DNA of 64,000 bases from contig CM063112.1 in the NCBI GenBank assembly GCA_031841125.1, positions 30,468,603 through 30,532,602 on the forward strand. The letters are read 5' to 3'. Below, piece by piece: positions 34,620 to 47,104 of this stretch (position 1 is its first letter; every line of letters begins with the position of its first letter). This DNA comes from Acanthococcus lagerstroemiae. Taxonomy: Eukaryota; Arthropoda; Insecta; Hemiptera; Eriococcidae. Under the pieces are notes generated by a model. It had not been told where the DNA came from and did no database searches. It saw only the letters and a program-made list of their open reading frames with translations. The position numbers were made by a program, and so were the translations under genes.

Positions 34620-36240
34620 TCTATCAAGTAAAACATCGAAATATGGGTTATTGAGTTACTGATTTCGAATGTTGCATCAGATTTTAGATTTGGCTTCATC
34701 TGGGGCCCCGAATTTGAAAAAATGAGTCAAATTAGCTTGGCATAAGATACTGAGCATAGTAACGAAATAGGAGTTACTTCAGTTGCTGATTTTGAATATC
34801 ACCTCAGATTTTCAATACGACCCCTTCCGGAGCCCCAAACCCGAAAAAAAAGTGAACTGACGTTGAATAAAAAAACAAAGTCTCAAAACAAGGGTTTTCG
34901 GGATCACTGATTTCGCATATCGCCTTAGATTTTCCATCTATCTCGACAACGAAGCGTCGTCGGCAAATTTAGTTCCAAAATTTGAAACTAGCGTAAAAAA
35001 CTAAGTAAAAATAAGTCGTCAACTCAGTTTTTTTGATTTTGAAAATTTTGTTGATTTCTGCATACTACATAACGTTTTTTTCTTAGCCAAAAAAATTTCG
35101 GAGGACCTCCGCATCGAGACCTGGTCAATATTACTCAATAATTTGAGACAAATTCTAACCCACCGTTAAATTGAGCTAACGTCATTTTTTAACAAATTTT
35201 TCACTAACATAACATACTCAAAGAGCGTCGCCTCCAAATTTGGTCAGCGAATTTGAAATCTGCGTGAAAAGTTGAGTGGATTTTTGAGAATTTTGCAAAT
35301 TTTTCTGTGTTACATGCATCATTTTTTTTTAACGAAAATTTTTTTGGAGAGCTTCTGCATTGAGACCTCTAAAATTACTCATTTTTTTTTTAACATTTCA
35401 AATCTTCCGTCAGAATTGAGTTGGAGTACTTATTTTTTTTTAACATATATTTCACAAACATAGTACTCCCCTCCGACACTGATGCGATGCCCGAAAGGGT
35501 AGTTTCCGATGCTGGGGGTGCGGTGTCTCAGAGTCCACTTTGGCATGCGTGGATCGTCATACGTCCCACCACACCAAACATAGTACTCCAAGTTTTAATC
35601 CTATGACCTCTTCCAGAGCCCTAAATTCGAAAAAAGGGACTAAACTGACTTAGAATAAGAAATCGAACAGTATCTGAACAAAAGGCTCTCATGGTTCGTT
35701 GATTTCGAATATCGCATCAGATCTTTGATGCGATCGCTTCTAGAGCCTCAAATTCGAGAAAAAAAAAATAGAACTGATTTGGAATACATAATCAAATCAA
35801 GTATCCAAATGACCCCTTCCAATGCGGCAAATTCGATTTAAAAAAAGGACTAAACAGAATTGGAATGAAAAGTCAAGCATGTATCAGAACAAGACTATCT
35901 GGTTCCGCTGAGTTCGAATATCGCATCAGATTTTTGATCGGATCCCCTCTGGACCCTCGAATTCTAAAAAAGAAAAAAAAAAGGAAAAAAAGGAAATCTG
36001 ATTTGGAATACAGAATCAGGTTTTTTGAGTCTCTTATTTCAAATCGCATCACATTTTCGATTCGAACATGATTTGTGTTCAAAAATCCAAATTTGAGTCT
36101 TTCAAATAGGCCACTTTAACTTAACTGAAAAAATTGAATAAAATATCGGAATAGGAAATTCTTAGTTCCCCGATTTCAAAAATTCAATCAGATTTTGATT
36201 CAAACCCGATTTTGGATCGCCTTATTCGAAAATCCAATCA
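34620..36240. repeat. tandem GATTTCGAATATCGCATCAG units
   Basis: Degenerate units of roughly 130-180 bp share CTGATTTCGAATATCGCATC, AGATTTT, CGACCCCTTC and CCCGAA blocks (for example near 34660, 34780, 34905, 35700 and 35920). The same phrase occurs at 27540-27580 as CGCTGATTTCGAATACTGCC, tying this array to the other transposon. The middle (34950-35460) is less regular. Confidence 0.7.
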
Positions 36241-36259
36241 TACGTTTAATTCAATTCAA

Positions 36260-37880
36260 ATTAGCTCCCCACATGCATTCTTCTCCTTCTTCCAAAGGGC
36301 CAATTAGGGGGAGGGGGTTCACGAAAACAGAGGGAAAAATTCTTCTTTTGAAAGAGAATTTTTTCCTTTTATTGAAGCAAGGCAAAGCAAATTGTTCAAT
36401 TTCTTGAAGAATGAGAAACATTTTATTTCTTTGAGCAAGAAGCGTTTTTATGATACAAGAGTTCCAACAAAGCAATGTGTGAACGTTGCTGAGTGTTCCG
36501 CGAAAATTGAAAAATTCCTTTTTTGTTTCCAAAATAAGGACTTGAATCAGTTTATTCTATGAGGAAGGAGAACAGATCTCCTTTTCCTTTCTGGAGTAAA
36601 GAGCTTCTTCCTTTCTCCTGGAGAAGAGGATAAGAGGATACAATCGTTCTTTTCTTTTCTTGAATGAGAATTTCGTTCTCATTTTTCACAGAATGAGAAA
36701 CCTCTTTCTCTTTGAAAAAAATCACCTCTTCCCACTCACGAACGAGGATTCTTTTATCAGGAATTTGCTCTTTCCCCTTCCAGAAAGAAGGAAATTTCTT
36801 TACTTCCTCTGTAGCGAGAGAACATTTTTCCTTTTTTCGATGTTTTTCCAAAGAGACAATAAAGGAACATTTTTTTCTTTCTCATCCAAAAGTAAGAATT
36901 TTCTCTTCTTTCCTCGCATTCCTTACACTGGAGGGGGGCTGATTTATTTTTTCTCCTGCAAAAAACATAAGTTCTCAGAATGATTGGCCGAGAAGGGTTC
37001 TCTTGCTTCTAGAAAAGGAACTTAATTTTCCAACTTTGACCATTTGTTTAGTTTACAAAATTTTTCTCTAGTCGATGAGAGAAAAATTTAGATTATGGTT
37101 TATTCAATTTTCCAAGTCAAGTCAGTTTGGCTCATTTGTAGCGTATCATTTGAATTTCGGGTGCTCGGCAGATTTCGATGAGATAACTTATCGAAATTGA
37201 GAAACGAAAGGGTAACTTGTTGCTTTCCTCGAGAGAAAATAAGAAAATTATCTTAGATAAAAAGAACTCAGTTTCTTTCTTAGAGGACGCTTATTGTTTT
37301 ACTCGAGGAAAAAGAACAAAATCATCTTAGCTAAAAAGAATTAGTTTCTGAGGAAGAAGACAATCGCCCTTTATCTTTTTTTTTATTGCACAAATATCGT
37401 TCCTTTTTTAAGGCATGGAATATACTTGTTCCATTTTTTGAAGAACTAGTAACTTATTGAAACAGATATTTGAGAAAACAGAGGAATATTATTATTTAAA
37501 AAAATTAAAAAATAGATTTAAAAAAAAAACTCTAGCTTTTAAATGAAAAAAACTTTGTCTTTTTATTGGATTAAGACTAAAAAAAAATTGTTTAATTTCC
37601 TGAAGAATAAGAAAACAGTTCTTTCATTGAGTTAGGAGACAAAAACTTATTTCTTTCCTGGGTGAGCAGAATTTTGAACTTGGAGTAAAAATAAGTAAAG
37701 TGTCCTTTTCCGATTATGAATAAAATGAGTTTTATTTATTTATTTATTTTTGAGGAAAGAGAAACTCGTTCTTTTTCCCTTGAGGAAAGTGACCTTATCG
37801 TGAAAGAACTTGGTTCTTTTCTTTCGGAAACAGCACCTCTTCTTTTTTCTCTAGGAAAGTGAGGAACTCAACGAGAAGAA
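36260..37880. repeat. TTCTT/AAGAA word-rich tract
   Basis: About 1.6 kb of degenerate pyrimidine-rich words (TTTCTCTTTGAAAA, CTTTCTTCCTTT) and their complements, switching strand repeatedly. Open frames of up to 107 codons on both strands here (for example 36660-36983) are biased peptides rich in Phe, Ser, Leu and Lys produced by the words. I do not count them as genes. Confidence 0.7.
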
Positions 37881-38535
37881 TTTGACTTTTTGAAAAAATT
37901 CCGCTTTATAGTCATTTGCGAAGACGTTGCTTTCTAAGTTTTTAATTGCATGTTTGATTAAAATTCCAAAATGAACCACTTTCTACGATATTATTACATT
38001 GATTAACTACATTTAGTGTGTAGTTGTAGTTAACATTTCTAATGAAAATTGATCCAGTTCAATATGACGTGAAATCCCGATCCAGTTTTGGTACTGATTC
38101 ACTTTCGATCTTCTTAAAATATCTGATGTTATAGCCTATATTGTGTTCAAAAATTATCTAATAAAATGAGAAAAGGAAACCTACCGAGTTAGTTTCACCA
38201 TTTTTTTTTTTTTTCAAACTCCGTTCAAAAATAAAATGCGGTATTTGAAATTAGTGACCGAAATGAACCCTATTTCGGTATGTTTATTCAATATGTATCC
38301 ATTTAGGGTTCCAAAGCTGGAGGTACATTTCGGCCTCCGCTTCAGAAAGTTAAGAATTCTTTGCCCCGAAGGATGCGCTGCTAGCTCAAATAAAATTCTG
38401 CGGCGATCCTCTCCTCTCCAATGTTTATTTCTGTATAAATCATCCTGCCTGGCTACTTTCTGCGTAGCACAATGCGAGCGTCTCAAAAACGTCTTTTGTC
38501 TCTTGCATACATGTACTTCCTCTGCATGATCCTTC

Positions 38536-38563
38536 CTAAATCACGTTCTTCTTCTTCTTCTTA
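38536..38563. repeat. CTT microsatellite
   Basis: CACGTTCTTCTTCTTCTTCTT, a short trinucleotide run inside the old transposon. Confidence 0.8.
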
Positions 38564-38858
38564 TGACTCAATCTCCTTTTCCTTCCTTGATCGGCCTGGC
38601 AGAACATCAGTTTAGTCATAGTCACAGTTTATATCTCTCGATCAAATTTGTTTTTACTATCAGGCAATTAATACATGCGATTTTTCTACACTCTCGTTTC
38701 TTCAGTTTCGTTTGCCATCGCTCGGTCCGGACTAAACACTTCCCTTTCTCGTTCTCTCCCGTACAATTCTCGGAAAACCGTGAATCCATGTTCATCGCGC
38801 GTCGATACGACTACCTCCTTCATGGTGGAAAAAAGCGGGAATTAAAGGAAACACCCTG

Positions 38859-40190
38859 TATAATCAAGGCAATCCAAGTGGTCGAATAATTACAGGAATA
38901 AATGAGCAGTTGTATATATCGTATCCCAATTTCGAGGTATATTCACCCCAATTACATAACTTTAGGTTTTGAGAAAACAGAGGGTCCTAGGTAGATGGTG
39001 CAACCTCTCTGTTCGTCGACTTCAGATTATCATTTTCCTTGAATTATTGCGGCATTAATACAAGTGCGATAGAAAACAAACGAACGCACGTGAACTCGAG
39101 AAAATGATTCGCCAAATTGGTCCTTCTGGCACGGGGAACGTGAAAAATAATAAGCCGGGTGCATCGACCGCTGCGCAGTCTGGCGAAATAGCGATTTGTC
39201 GAAAATATACGAAGTACCCAATAAAGTGTGTAGAAGGTAGGCAGAAACCCAACAGCTCGCGAATGAAATATATTAATTAAAACTGCCATTTGTCACACAT
39301 TTCGACCCTGTTGATATTTTCCATCAAAAGCCGAAGCGTGCACGGTTTCGCGTTGAAGTTTGTCGTGCACGTGGAGGATTGACGTATGTACCAGCTTGGC
39401 TCTCTTGTGCGTGTTTTCAGAGAGAATTTCCTTGGTGCTGTCGTACAATACCATTTTAGCAGATCGAGAAATCGCTCATGAGTTCATGAGGCGAAGGAAG
39501 GAATACCAAAGGGGTTTACTCAAGAGATTTCCCTTGCAAAGCTTTGAGGGGCGTATAATCGAGCTCAATACCTCCTTCAGCGAACGCAAAAAATTGTACA
39601 TATCAACAGGTCGAACAATAGTTGATAATTTTGTTAGTTAAATATGTAGATTGAAGCAGACGGGATGCAGGAGGGAGGCAGTGACACATTGTCCCCTCCC
39701 CATAAAGAAATATTGAAATTAAAAACGTTTCAAAATGGTACAGTTACGCCAGTGGCGCTAGACTAAGGGATAGCGAATACTGGTCCTTCATTCGTGAAGC
39801 TGGGGGCACTAGTATGATTCCCCCCTCCGCAGTTTCAACAAAAGAAATTGTGAAAATGAGAGCTCGCTTAGATGAAAATGTGTGTGATCGGGCAAATAAG
39901 CTGGACGCCCATTTTTCTTCAAATAGGAGAAACAGATACTGCTTATTTTCTTTTGAGAAAACTTCAGTTATCCTCATGGTTGAAGCGAATTTCTTCTAAC
40001 TCAGTCATTTAGTTGCGTACTCGCATCCTTTGACCCCACGGGGTACTTACTCATTAATTTCATAGGTGGATGATTTTATTGTCTCAACGTGTTAATGGCT
40101 CAATATAGGGCCAAGAAGGATGTTGAATTTTGAAGTGCTAAAGTGTAGTTCATCCCTAAGGGGTCTGACAAATTCTTGCCCTCATCAAGG
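38859..40190. other. no gene recognised; apparently single-copy DNA
   Basis: Higher GC at 39060-39260 and no repeat structure. The longest open frame is 39360-39641 (94 codons, + strand), with no domain I recognise. CAGTGGCGCTAGACTAA near 39751 resembles a transposon end, but I found no partner. Confidence 0.4.
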
Positions 40191-41430
40191 AAAGGTAAGA
40201 AAGTGGCTTATCCACATGGAAATTTTAAATGTATGATCCTATGAGACCACGTTGGAAAAAAATTATCAAAATAACAGTTACTTGGGTTGCTGACTGCGAG
40301 TGTCTCGTCAATTTTTCGATTCATCTCCGAGTTGACTACCAAGATAGAGCTTTCTAACAGAACGGAGAAGTTGAATTCGCCATTTCGGAAATCATAGTGA
40401 CTAAAAAAAACACTTTTAGTACATTGCTGAATAAATTTGGACTTCGGAACCCAAAGCGGGATCGGATCAAGAATCGAATGCTAGTAATTCTAAATCAGTA
40501 ACCCAAAAGATTTTATTTCGATAGTTTCAACGTTTCAAAAATAAGCTTTTGTCTTTTTCCGAGAGTAAATTTTGGATTTTGAACCCATATCAGGAACGGA
40601 TCAAAAAACTGATTTGCAATTTTAAAACCAATAACACAGAAATTTTCTACACTGATATCCTGTTAAATTTTCTCAGCAACATCAAATTGATCCATTCGAA
40701 AGGGTTAGATTTAAATTTTGGGTCCAACTCGGAAACGGATCCAAAATCTAATGAAATTTTAGAGATCACCAACCCAAAAAATCCCGATCCCTTGTCCAAT
40801 TTCTTGACAACTTTTGTTAGCCCATTCGAAGGGAACAAATTTGAATTTTGGGGCTAAAATCGGAATCGGATCGGAAATGTCATTAAGTTTCTTGAAAAGG
40901 AGGGATCTAAAAAACCTCGATTTTTGATAGCTTCTTCCACTTTCCTTGCCAGGTCGATGAGGTCTTTTAGCAGATCTCAAATTCGTTGTGGTTGGATCGA
41001 AAATTTAGATCGAACTTTCAAAATCCAGGACCAAGGAAACCCCCATTTCGATATCTTGTTCGAATTTTTTGACAAAGCCAATTTATCCCCTTTAAAAGGG
41101 TCAAATTCTAATTTTAGGACCAAAATTGTAGTCGAGTCGAAAATCAGATTAAATTTTTGAAATTAGGGACTCATATGAAACCCCTATTCGGATTCATTGA
41201 TCAATCTCCACGGTACACAATTAAGTTCATTCTCCAAAAAGAGGAAAACTCATATTGGGTCCCAAATCAGGTCAGGTGAATAAGCTGATTGTATTTTCCG
41301 AATTAGCGACCGAAAGAACCCATATTTCGATACTTTATTCGATATGTTTCGCTTTCCGATTTCAAAGTATGTTTACGTTTCAGCCTTTCTTTTAGGAGTG
41401 AGAAAATTGTTCCAGCCGAAAAGAAATTGG
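40191..41430. repeat. tandem array of about 135-bp units
   Basis: The landmark CGGATC(A/G)AAAAT recurs at about 40460, 40598, 40735, 40869, 40997 and 41114, a spacing of 139 falling to about 120 bp. Each unit also holds a CCATTCGAAAGGGTCAAATT-like block and a GACCCAAAAGAAACCC-like block. The 3' end (41290-41410) aligns with 38230-38370 (ATTAG(C/T)GACCGAAA, TTATTC(G/A)ATATGT). The array is therefore a displaced part of the same transposon family. Confidence 0.75.
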
Positions 41431-42328
41431 ACCTGAGTCGTTACAGTGTGGGGAAGTTTTCAAAATTTCCAAAAAAAAACATTTTTCTTACTGAGTTTGA
41501 ATTTGTTGTTCAATTTCGGCGGCGACGCTCCGTTGACGAGATACGTTGGAAAAATTACAGAAAATTAGTCAAAACATGATTGTAGTTCAATTTCGAGATC
41601 GAATTTGAATTTGTCACGAAAAATTGATTATTTGGTCTTTGGTCCCGGTTTGAAAGTTTAAAAATTTATGGTAACATCATGATTATTTCTTTGACGAGAT
41701 TGGAGATTTGTTGTCAGGGCGTGGTGGAAACGATACAATTTTTTGAGATAATTTCAAACCCGCTGTCAAAATTGAGCTTTTCTGACGAATTGTACAAACA
41801 TTTACTCCAATTTATGAGGATATCTCAGCAACGGAGCGTTTCCGTCAAATTTAATCAACGAATTTGAACTCAGCATACTAAATTTAGAGGAAATAAGTCA
41901 TTCAATTTTAATTTTTATTAATTTTTAAAAATTTGAAAAGTACGCCGGTATCACATTTAGTTTAGTTAAAAATTTGTCATACTTTAAAACATTTTGTGAA
42001 TTTGTATTATAATTTTTTTGATTTTCAATTTTTCTTGAATTTCACTCAATTTTTATACACGATTAGTTGGAGACTTCTAATATCCGATAGAATTAATTAT
42101 TTCACTTTTTTTTTTTCAGTTTTGTAAATGACTAATAAAAATATTGTACTAATGATCAGCACCGTCCTCATAGACACCCAAACACATCTTTTGAGGAGTT
42201 AGCACAATATGAATTATAAAATTTATGTTTTTCATTCTACCCTACTCTACAAGCATCAAGATAAGGTGTTTCTGAACCTGTCAGAGCTGTAACCAGTATT
42301 TCATGCTAAATACGACAATGGTCGATGG
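41431..42328. other. diverged repeat remnant; no gene
   Basis: Mixed AT-rich sequence with phrases such as ACGGAGCGTTTCCGTCAAAT and AATTTGAACTCAGCATACTA that echo 35225-35280. It is probably more decayed material of the neighbouring repeat family. Confidence 0.4.
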
Positions 42329-43058
42329 CAGTGGTGGCAACTTCAGTACTGCCTTGAGGTTCGGGCAACACACGAAACAATTTTGAAAAATACCTCAAAA
42401 ACCCAAGTTTATTTGAATATTTGGATTTAAATTCGGGTTGGTCGAAATTTTTTAAGTTAAATTCGCATTTCACTATTTCATTTTAATTCCAATGGTAACA
42501 CTGCGGCGGTAGTTAATACTTTGATTCGCGTTTGGACGCAAAGGGTGCACTTGTAGCGGTCGTTCTGTGAAACTGTCTGTAAGTAGGAAAGCTTATGGCG
42601 AAGTAGTACAGTGGTTTGAATTCAGTTTCGTGCGCCACAAAAATGTCCTGCAAAAAGCTGTAACTGGTCTCATATGAAAGAAAATGAGAAAGGCTGTCAC
42701 TTTTGTTCTCTTCACTTTTTCATAAAAATTGATATTTACAATGGTACAGTCGATTATATTAGTATATGTTCTTGTGGGGAAATAGCAGTATCCTACTTAG
42801 AGATTTGACACGAGCGCTTCTACAGGAGCGTCCAAACGCGAATCATGGTTGTACTCAACTAATGATTTGTGACCACTGATTTCGTTGGTCTTCTGGTTGG
42901 TATTTCTCAACTCAACTCTCTGTAAAATGTTTTGTTAACGTAGCCATATTTTTGAAGTATTTTCAATCATTTTCTGCGCTTTAAATTGTAGCATCCCCCC
43001 CCTGCCCGTTAAAAAAAAGTCGGGTAACACACGAAGAAAATCTAAATTGCCACCACTG
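42329..43058. mobile_element. MITE with CAGTGGTGGCAA ends, carrying a second MITE
   Basis: Ends CAGTGGTGGCAA and TTGCCACCACTG are exact inverted copies. The blocks AAAACCCAAGTTTATTTGAA near the left and CGGGTAACACACGAAGAAAA near the right match the shorter copy at 1885-2099. The middle is enlarged by the insertion at 42522-42845. Non-coding. Confidence 0.85.
42522..42845. mobile_element. 324-bp MITE nested inside another MITE
   Basis: TGATTCGCGTTTGGACGC at 42522-42539 is matched exactly in reverse complement at 42828-42845. It is absent from the related outer element at 1885-2099, which supports later insertion. I could not define a target duplication. Confidence 0.85.
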
Positions 43059-44500
43059 GTTGTTGGGGTAAATTAGAATGAGGCCAGGGTAATAATGAAT
43101 TTTCACTTTTCTAAAAGAACGAATCAAGTTTTCAGGGCATAATGTCTCCATTTGCTACCTCCTGGTGATGACCCTGAAGTATATCACCCCCAATTTGTCT
43201 TTTCGCCTGTTGTATTTTTCTTGCAGAACGTTCCGTCCGTACCATCCAATAATTCTGTTTTTAAATGTTATTTTGAAAAAAGTTACCCTTCTTGACAGGG
43301 TACAAAAGTCTAATAAATGAGAGGGAGTGAATTCTTACGTATCTCCTTGAATTCTCATATCTGGCAATTGAGTTTCTCAGATTTTATACACAACAAAAAC
43401 TTAATCGTGCCATTCAACTGTTTTTATATACAACTGGTGAACTCGCATTCATTTTCTCTCTCTTTTTTTTATATTGGTCTCATTTTTCCTGAGCGTGAGG
43501 CTCTCTCACCAAAGCGAGTCTCGGCCCACACTGCGCCTATTTTTGTACCCCAAGAACGGCCCCGTTCTCATCTGTCACAATCGCCTCATTCCTTCCTGTA
43601 GAATCCCGAAAATAACCTGAACAGAACCCAATTCCAGAATCCGACAAAAGTCTCTCGGGTTCTAAAAGTTCAAAGTACTTAGAAGAGTTTTTGAACTCGT
43701 GAGTATTGTAATATGACTCGAAATATCTTCTTTACATTTAACAGCCCATGGAATTATTCAGATGTACGCCCACGTTACACGAGTAGGTACTTGTTCCAAA
43801 TCGAAGACTTTGAGAAAAAGTGTATATTAAGTTTGAAATGGCGTATACTTAATATCCTGCTTCAGTTTCAAGGAATTAAGAACATTGGTACTCGATTATA
43901 TCTGATTTCTTATTTCGGCATCTTGTTGAGCCAACCCACGTAATTCCGTTGTATAAGCTTAAATTATATTATATTTCATTCATTCACCTACATTCTTCAT
44001 TTTCTAGATTAAAGAACATAGACACGAATATTTTTACCCGAATGAGACGAAAATGAAAAATTCTTTCGCAAAATGAAACTCCTCCAGCTTGTATATAAAA
44101 CCACTTCCACAAAAAACGAATTCTGTGATACAACAAGCTAATGCGTTTCAAGTTACGAATTTTTAAATTAAAAGCTCGACTGGAAATACATTCACGGCAT
44201 CGCGATTCATTTATTTTTGTAAAAACTAGAAAATCAAAAAACAAAACAAAACATACCTAATGAATTATACGGAACATTGGTTCATAAAAGAATTCATAAT
44301 ACGCTACGATAAGTAAATGCGAATCAGTCAGATGTAACAAGAGTAGTATAAAAATAGGAAGTACATTGACCCTGTCCATTTAAAATTTATGGGAAGGCGA
44401 AGCTTCCTTCTTCTTTTTCGGAGTCCAAATTGGAATAAGATTTTGGGATCGTGATGTCAGCTGATTGTGTGTATGTGTGCATTATCCGACATCAATATTG
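43059..44500. other. no gene recognised
   Basis: Open frames at 43317-43601 and 43713-43943 (+) and 43984-44244 (-) have no domain I recognise. A GC-richer patch lies at 43490-43600. No repeat structure seen. Confidence 0.4.
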
Positions 44501-45207
44501 ATGTTCTAGTTGTAAGATAATAAGAACCTATGTTTTTCGAAAATTCTACGTATTTCTGCGATTATCTTGATTAATATGTTTTCTAAAAAAAAAGTTGTAT
44601 CAGACCTTTTATTAGAAAATTCAACGAGGAACATTTTATGTTATTTGCATTTTGATCCTAAAATGAATATTTTCTTAAATAACTGCAGTGTTTTAAATAT
44701 TAAATTTCGTTTTAGATGAAATAAAATAAAAATAAAAATGATTGATGTTAAATTCCTATGAATAATTTGTATTAATCACCCATGATTAATATTATAATAA
44801 ATATTAAATGAGGAAATAAAAGGATTAAAATTACTGCGATTTAGTTAGTAAAGATCGGTTATAAAATAACAAAAAGCCACGTTCCTTGAAACTTTTACAC
44901 ATTTTTGCGATTATCTCGGTAAATATGCGTTCTAGAGAAAAGTGGTATGAAATCTTTTTTATAGAAAATTCAACAGGAAATATTTTATGTTATATGCATT
45001 TTAGTCCTGAAGTTGATATGTTCCAAGATATTCTCGGTTTTTGGTAAAATCTCAGTATTACATATAACTTCAAGGTTAAAGCACCACAGGTTAATGACCT
45101 CAGATATTGGGTTTAAATTTTTTATGGTGAGTTTCTAGGTCCATTACAACATTTTTAGTACGCACTCAATCAATTGGCAAAAACTTGAAAAATAAGGGAC
45201 ACCCTAG
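44501..45207. mobile_element. right part of a MITE with GGGACACCCTAG end, internally duplicated
   Basis: Two diverged direct units, about 350 bp apart, share TTTCTGCGATTATCTTG/TTTTGCGATTATCTCG, TATG(T/C)(T/G)TTCTA(A/G)A and GAAAATTCAAC(G)AGGAA(C/A)ATTTTATGTTAT. The sequence ends AATAAGGGACACCCTAG, a terminus like those of the other GGGTGT-ended elements here. The left end was not found. Confidence 0.55.
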
Positions 45208-45690
45208 TATGTGTAGTATAGCCGGCTACGGGAATGTGGCGGAATAGAGATGGAGACAAGAGTGAAAAAAATTAATGTTCGTCCCCTGCCCCAAGAGTGT
45301 CATAATCCAGAGCCTCCTCATTACCTTTGTACCTGTAGTGAGTTGTGCATTGTATAGTGGTTCTTTTATGGAGTATTCGCTACCGATATATCAATTAAAT
45401 GTAACTGCGCATATCCATTTGTCCAAGATTTGAAACTCTAATCAACACCCTATTGATAGTTTTATTTCTACTCGATCACAATTCCACTACCCCATTAGTA
45501 AAATCTCCACTCATACCTTTTTCATCGAGGACACACTGTATAAGTCATTAAAATTCAGATACACAAACGTAATTACTTGTATTCCAACATGCGGAGACAT
45601 CAGGTATATGGAGTTCGCATTGTCTGTCAAAAAGCAGTAGGACCGGCCTTTTATAACTTCTCTGCACCACCGAACCGAAATCGCTAGGAC
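45208..45690. other. no gene recognised
   Basis: Short AT-rich stretch between a MITE end and a LINE fragment. Confidence 0.4.
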
Positions 45691-45836
45691 AGCGATCAGT
45701 GTCCTTGCGGTGTTGGCCCGGAGACACCTCGGCATGTATTCCGAGTGGCCCGGTGGGCTGATAGGAGGCCAGACGTGTGGATAAAGACCACCAACGAGCA
45801 CTTGCGGTACATGCGCTGCGTTACCAAGAGCCCATA
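45691..45836 (+). pseudogene. R1-like LINE, C-terminal zinc-knuckle fragment
   Basis: The frame reads SDQCPCGVGPETPRHVFRVA then RWADRRPDVW and stops at TAG. The CxCG-x5-H pattern is the Cys/His knuckle found at the C-terminus of R1 and related LINE proteins. The last expected cysteine is replaced, and no reverse transcriptase precedes it, so this is a 3' remnant. Confidence 0.6.
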
Positions 45837-46685
45837 GCGGCTTGAGAACCCCGTATATCTCGCACGCGAGTGAGACCAGATGGAGACTATTAAGAACCTG
45901 AAAGAGGATGGGGGCGAATCCCGAAGAAGCCGAAACAGACGGCCCTCGACGGTTACATCGATGGTGAAGAACCCAGAAGTGGGTGGGGCAGTTTCCGAAG
46001 AGGCGAGAAGAGCACCCCCCCCCAATATTGCCCTCGTCATTTCCAGGAGTTGCAGCAGTATCATAAGTGAGCCTCCGCTAACGAGTGGGCGAGGTTGCGA
46101 ATTCCCCTAGTAGGTAAGACCACAGTAAGCCGAGTGTAGACTAGGTCCACCTGCTTCTAGTGAGGCAGGGCACGAACGGGTGGTAGCCTCGCCCCTCGTC
46201 ACAGAAATGTTTACTAAGAGCCTGTGTGTAAGGGGTTAGCAGGGAACTCTACTGAACACATGTCAGTTAGTATTTTAAGTATGTGAAAAATGTTTCGCTA
46301 ATACACGGAGCCACCCACGTAAGTGTGGGAATGGCTGCCAGGAAAAGACCATTGTCCTCCGCTTGTGTATAAAATAAAAGCTGCTGATGAACGCTTAGTT
46401 CATGGGTCTGCAGGGAAAGTGGAGTGCGACCATACTTCCACCATTGGTCAGTCTGAGGCAAGTTGGCGGGGAAGCTCCCTGACGACCACTTGCCAGGTCC
46501 AGGAAAGTAATTTGAAGTCCGACCCGGATAATTAATGCAGTATTGTAACCACTCAGGGAACTGAATCCTCAGCTGCCTTTTTCTTCTTTCGCAGCAGTTA
46601 AATGGATCCGCCAGCAAGCCTGATATTCTGTGTTGTGTTTACCGAAGCTCGGCGAGATTTCTGAGCGTATAGGCTCATATGCCTT
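45837..46685. other. no assignable gene; probably LINE-derived
   Basis: GC is higher than the window average and the texture matches the R1-like fragments on either side. Open frames on both strands (45696-46064 minus, 46267-46617 minus) look like translations of untranslated or shifted LINE sequence. I cannot assign any. Confidence 0.4.
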
Positions 46686-47104
46686 CTAATTACGGAGTTT
46701 CCTTATCGCAAACGCTCCTACTCTACCTTTCTGCTGGTTGCTATTTATAGTTTTACAAGTATTAATTTGTAACTTTGGCCAGAGCGTTTTGCTGAAACTG
46801 TTACAGAAAATTCGTATGCGTCTCTCAGCACGCCCGTTGAGAATAACTAAAATGCCTACATGGTCGTCTCCTTTGTTCAAAATCCTAATAGCCGATTCAG
46901 AGGTTAAAGTTTTCCAATGTAAATCATCACGGACGATAGTTCTCATGGAAATACCACAAGAATATGAAATTAAAGGAGTTGAACTCGTATTCGATGAAGG
47001 ATCAGATTGATTCGGGAGCATGGCGAAGAGTCCTGTAAATCCTGCCACTTGAGTTGGAAGAAGAGCTCCGCACTCCATAAAATTAAATCGAACGAGTCGA
47101 GTAT
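46686..47104 (-). other. unassigned open frame, 131+ codons, open on both strands
   Basis: On the minus strand the frame stays open for about 140 codons, through PTENTRLVRFNFMECG, LPTQVAGFTG and ILNKGDDHVGILVILNGRAE. The plus strand is also open across 46738-47010 (ILIADSEVKVFQCKSSRTIV). Long overlap of open frames in AT-rich DNA is unusual and hints that one strand is or was coding. I do not recognise a family on either. GC is moderate. It could be an exon, an antisense shadow of one, or part of a LINE. Confidence 0.35.

Larger units (their letters stand above)
34451..38858. mobile_element. old TA-flanked element, relative of 27202-30726
   Basis: The right end reads AATTAAAGGAAACACCCTG|TA. 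The left end TA|CACAAGGTGTTTAATTCC aligns with the reverse complement of the right end for about 80 bp, through a shared GAACATGGATT block. Many of the mismatches are transitions. Subterminal sequence on each side (34557-34620 and 38290-38350) contains the ACCACCAGTTTTGGAATC/GGTTCCAAAGCTGGAGG block, also present in the 27-30-kb element. The interior holds diverged tandem units at 34620-36240 and a TTCTT-rich tract at 36260-37880. No transposase frame is visible. Confidence 0.65.

Noticed and set aside
36552..36983. Overlapping open frames of about 100 codons on both strands
   Set aside because: Composition is dominated by Phe, Ser, Leu, Lys and Glu from the TTCTT/AAGAA words. These are repeat artefacts.
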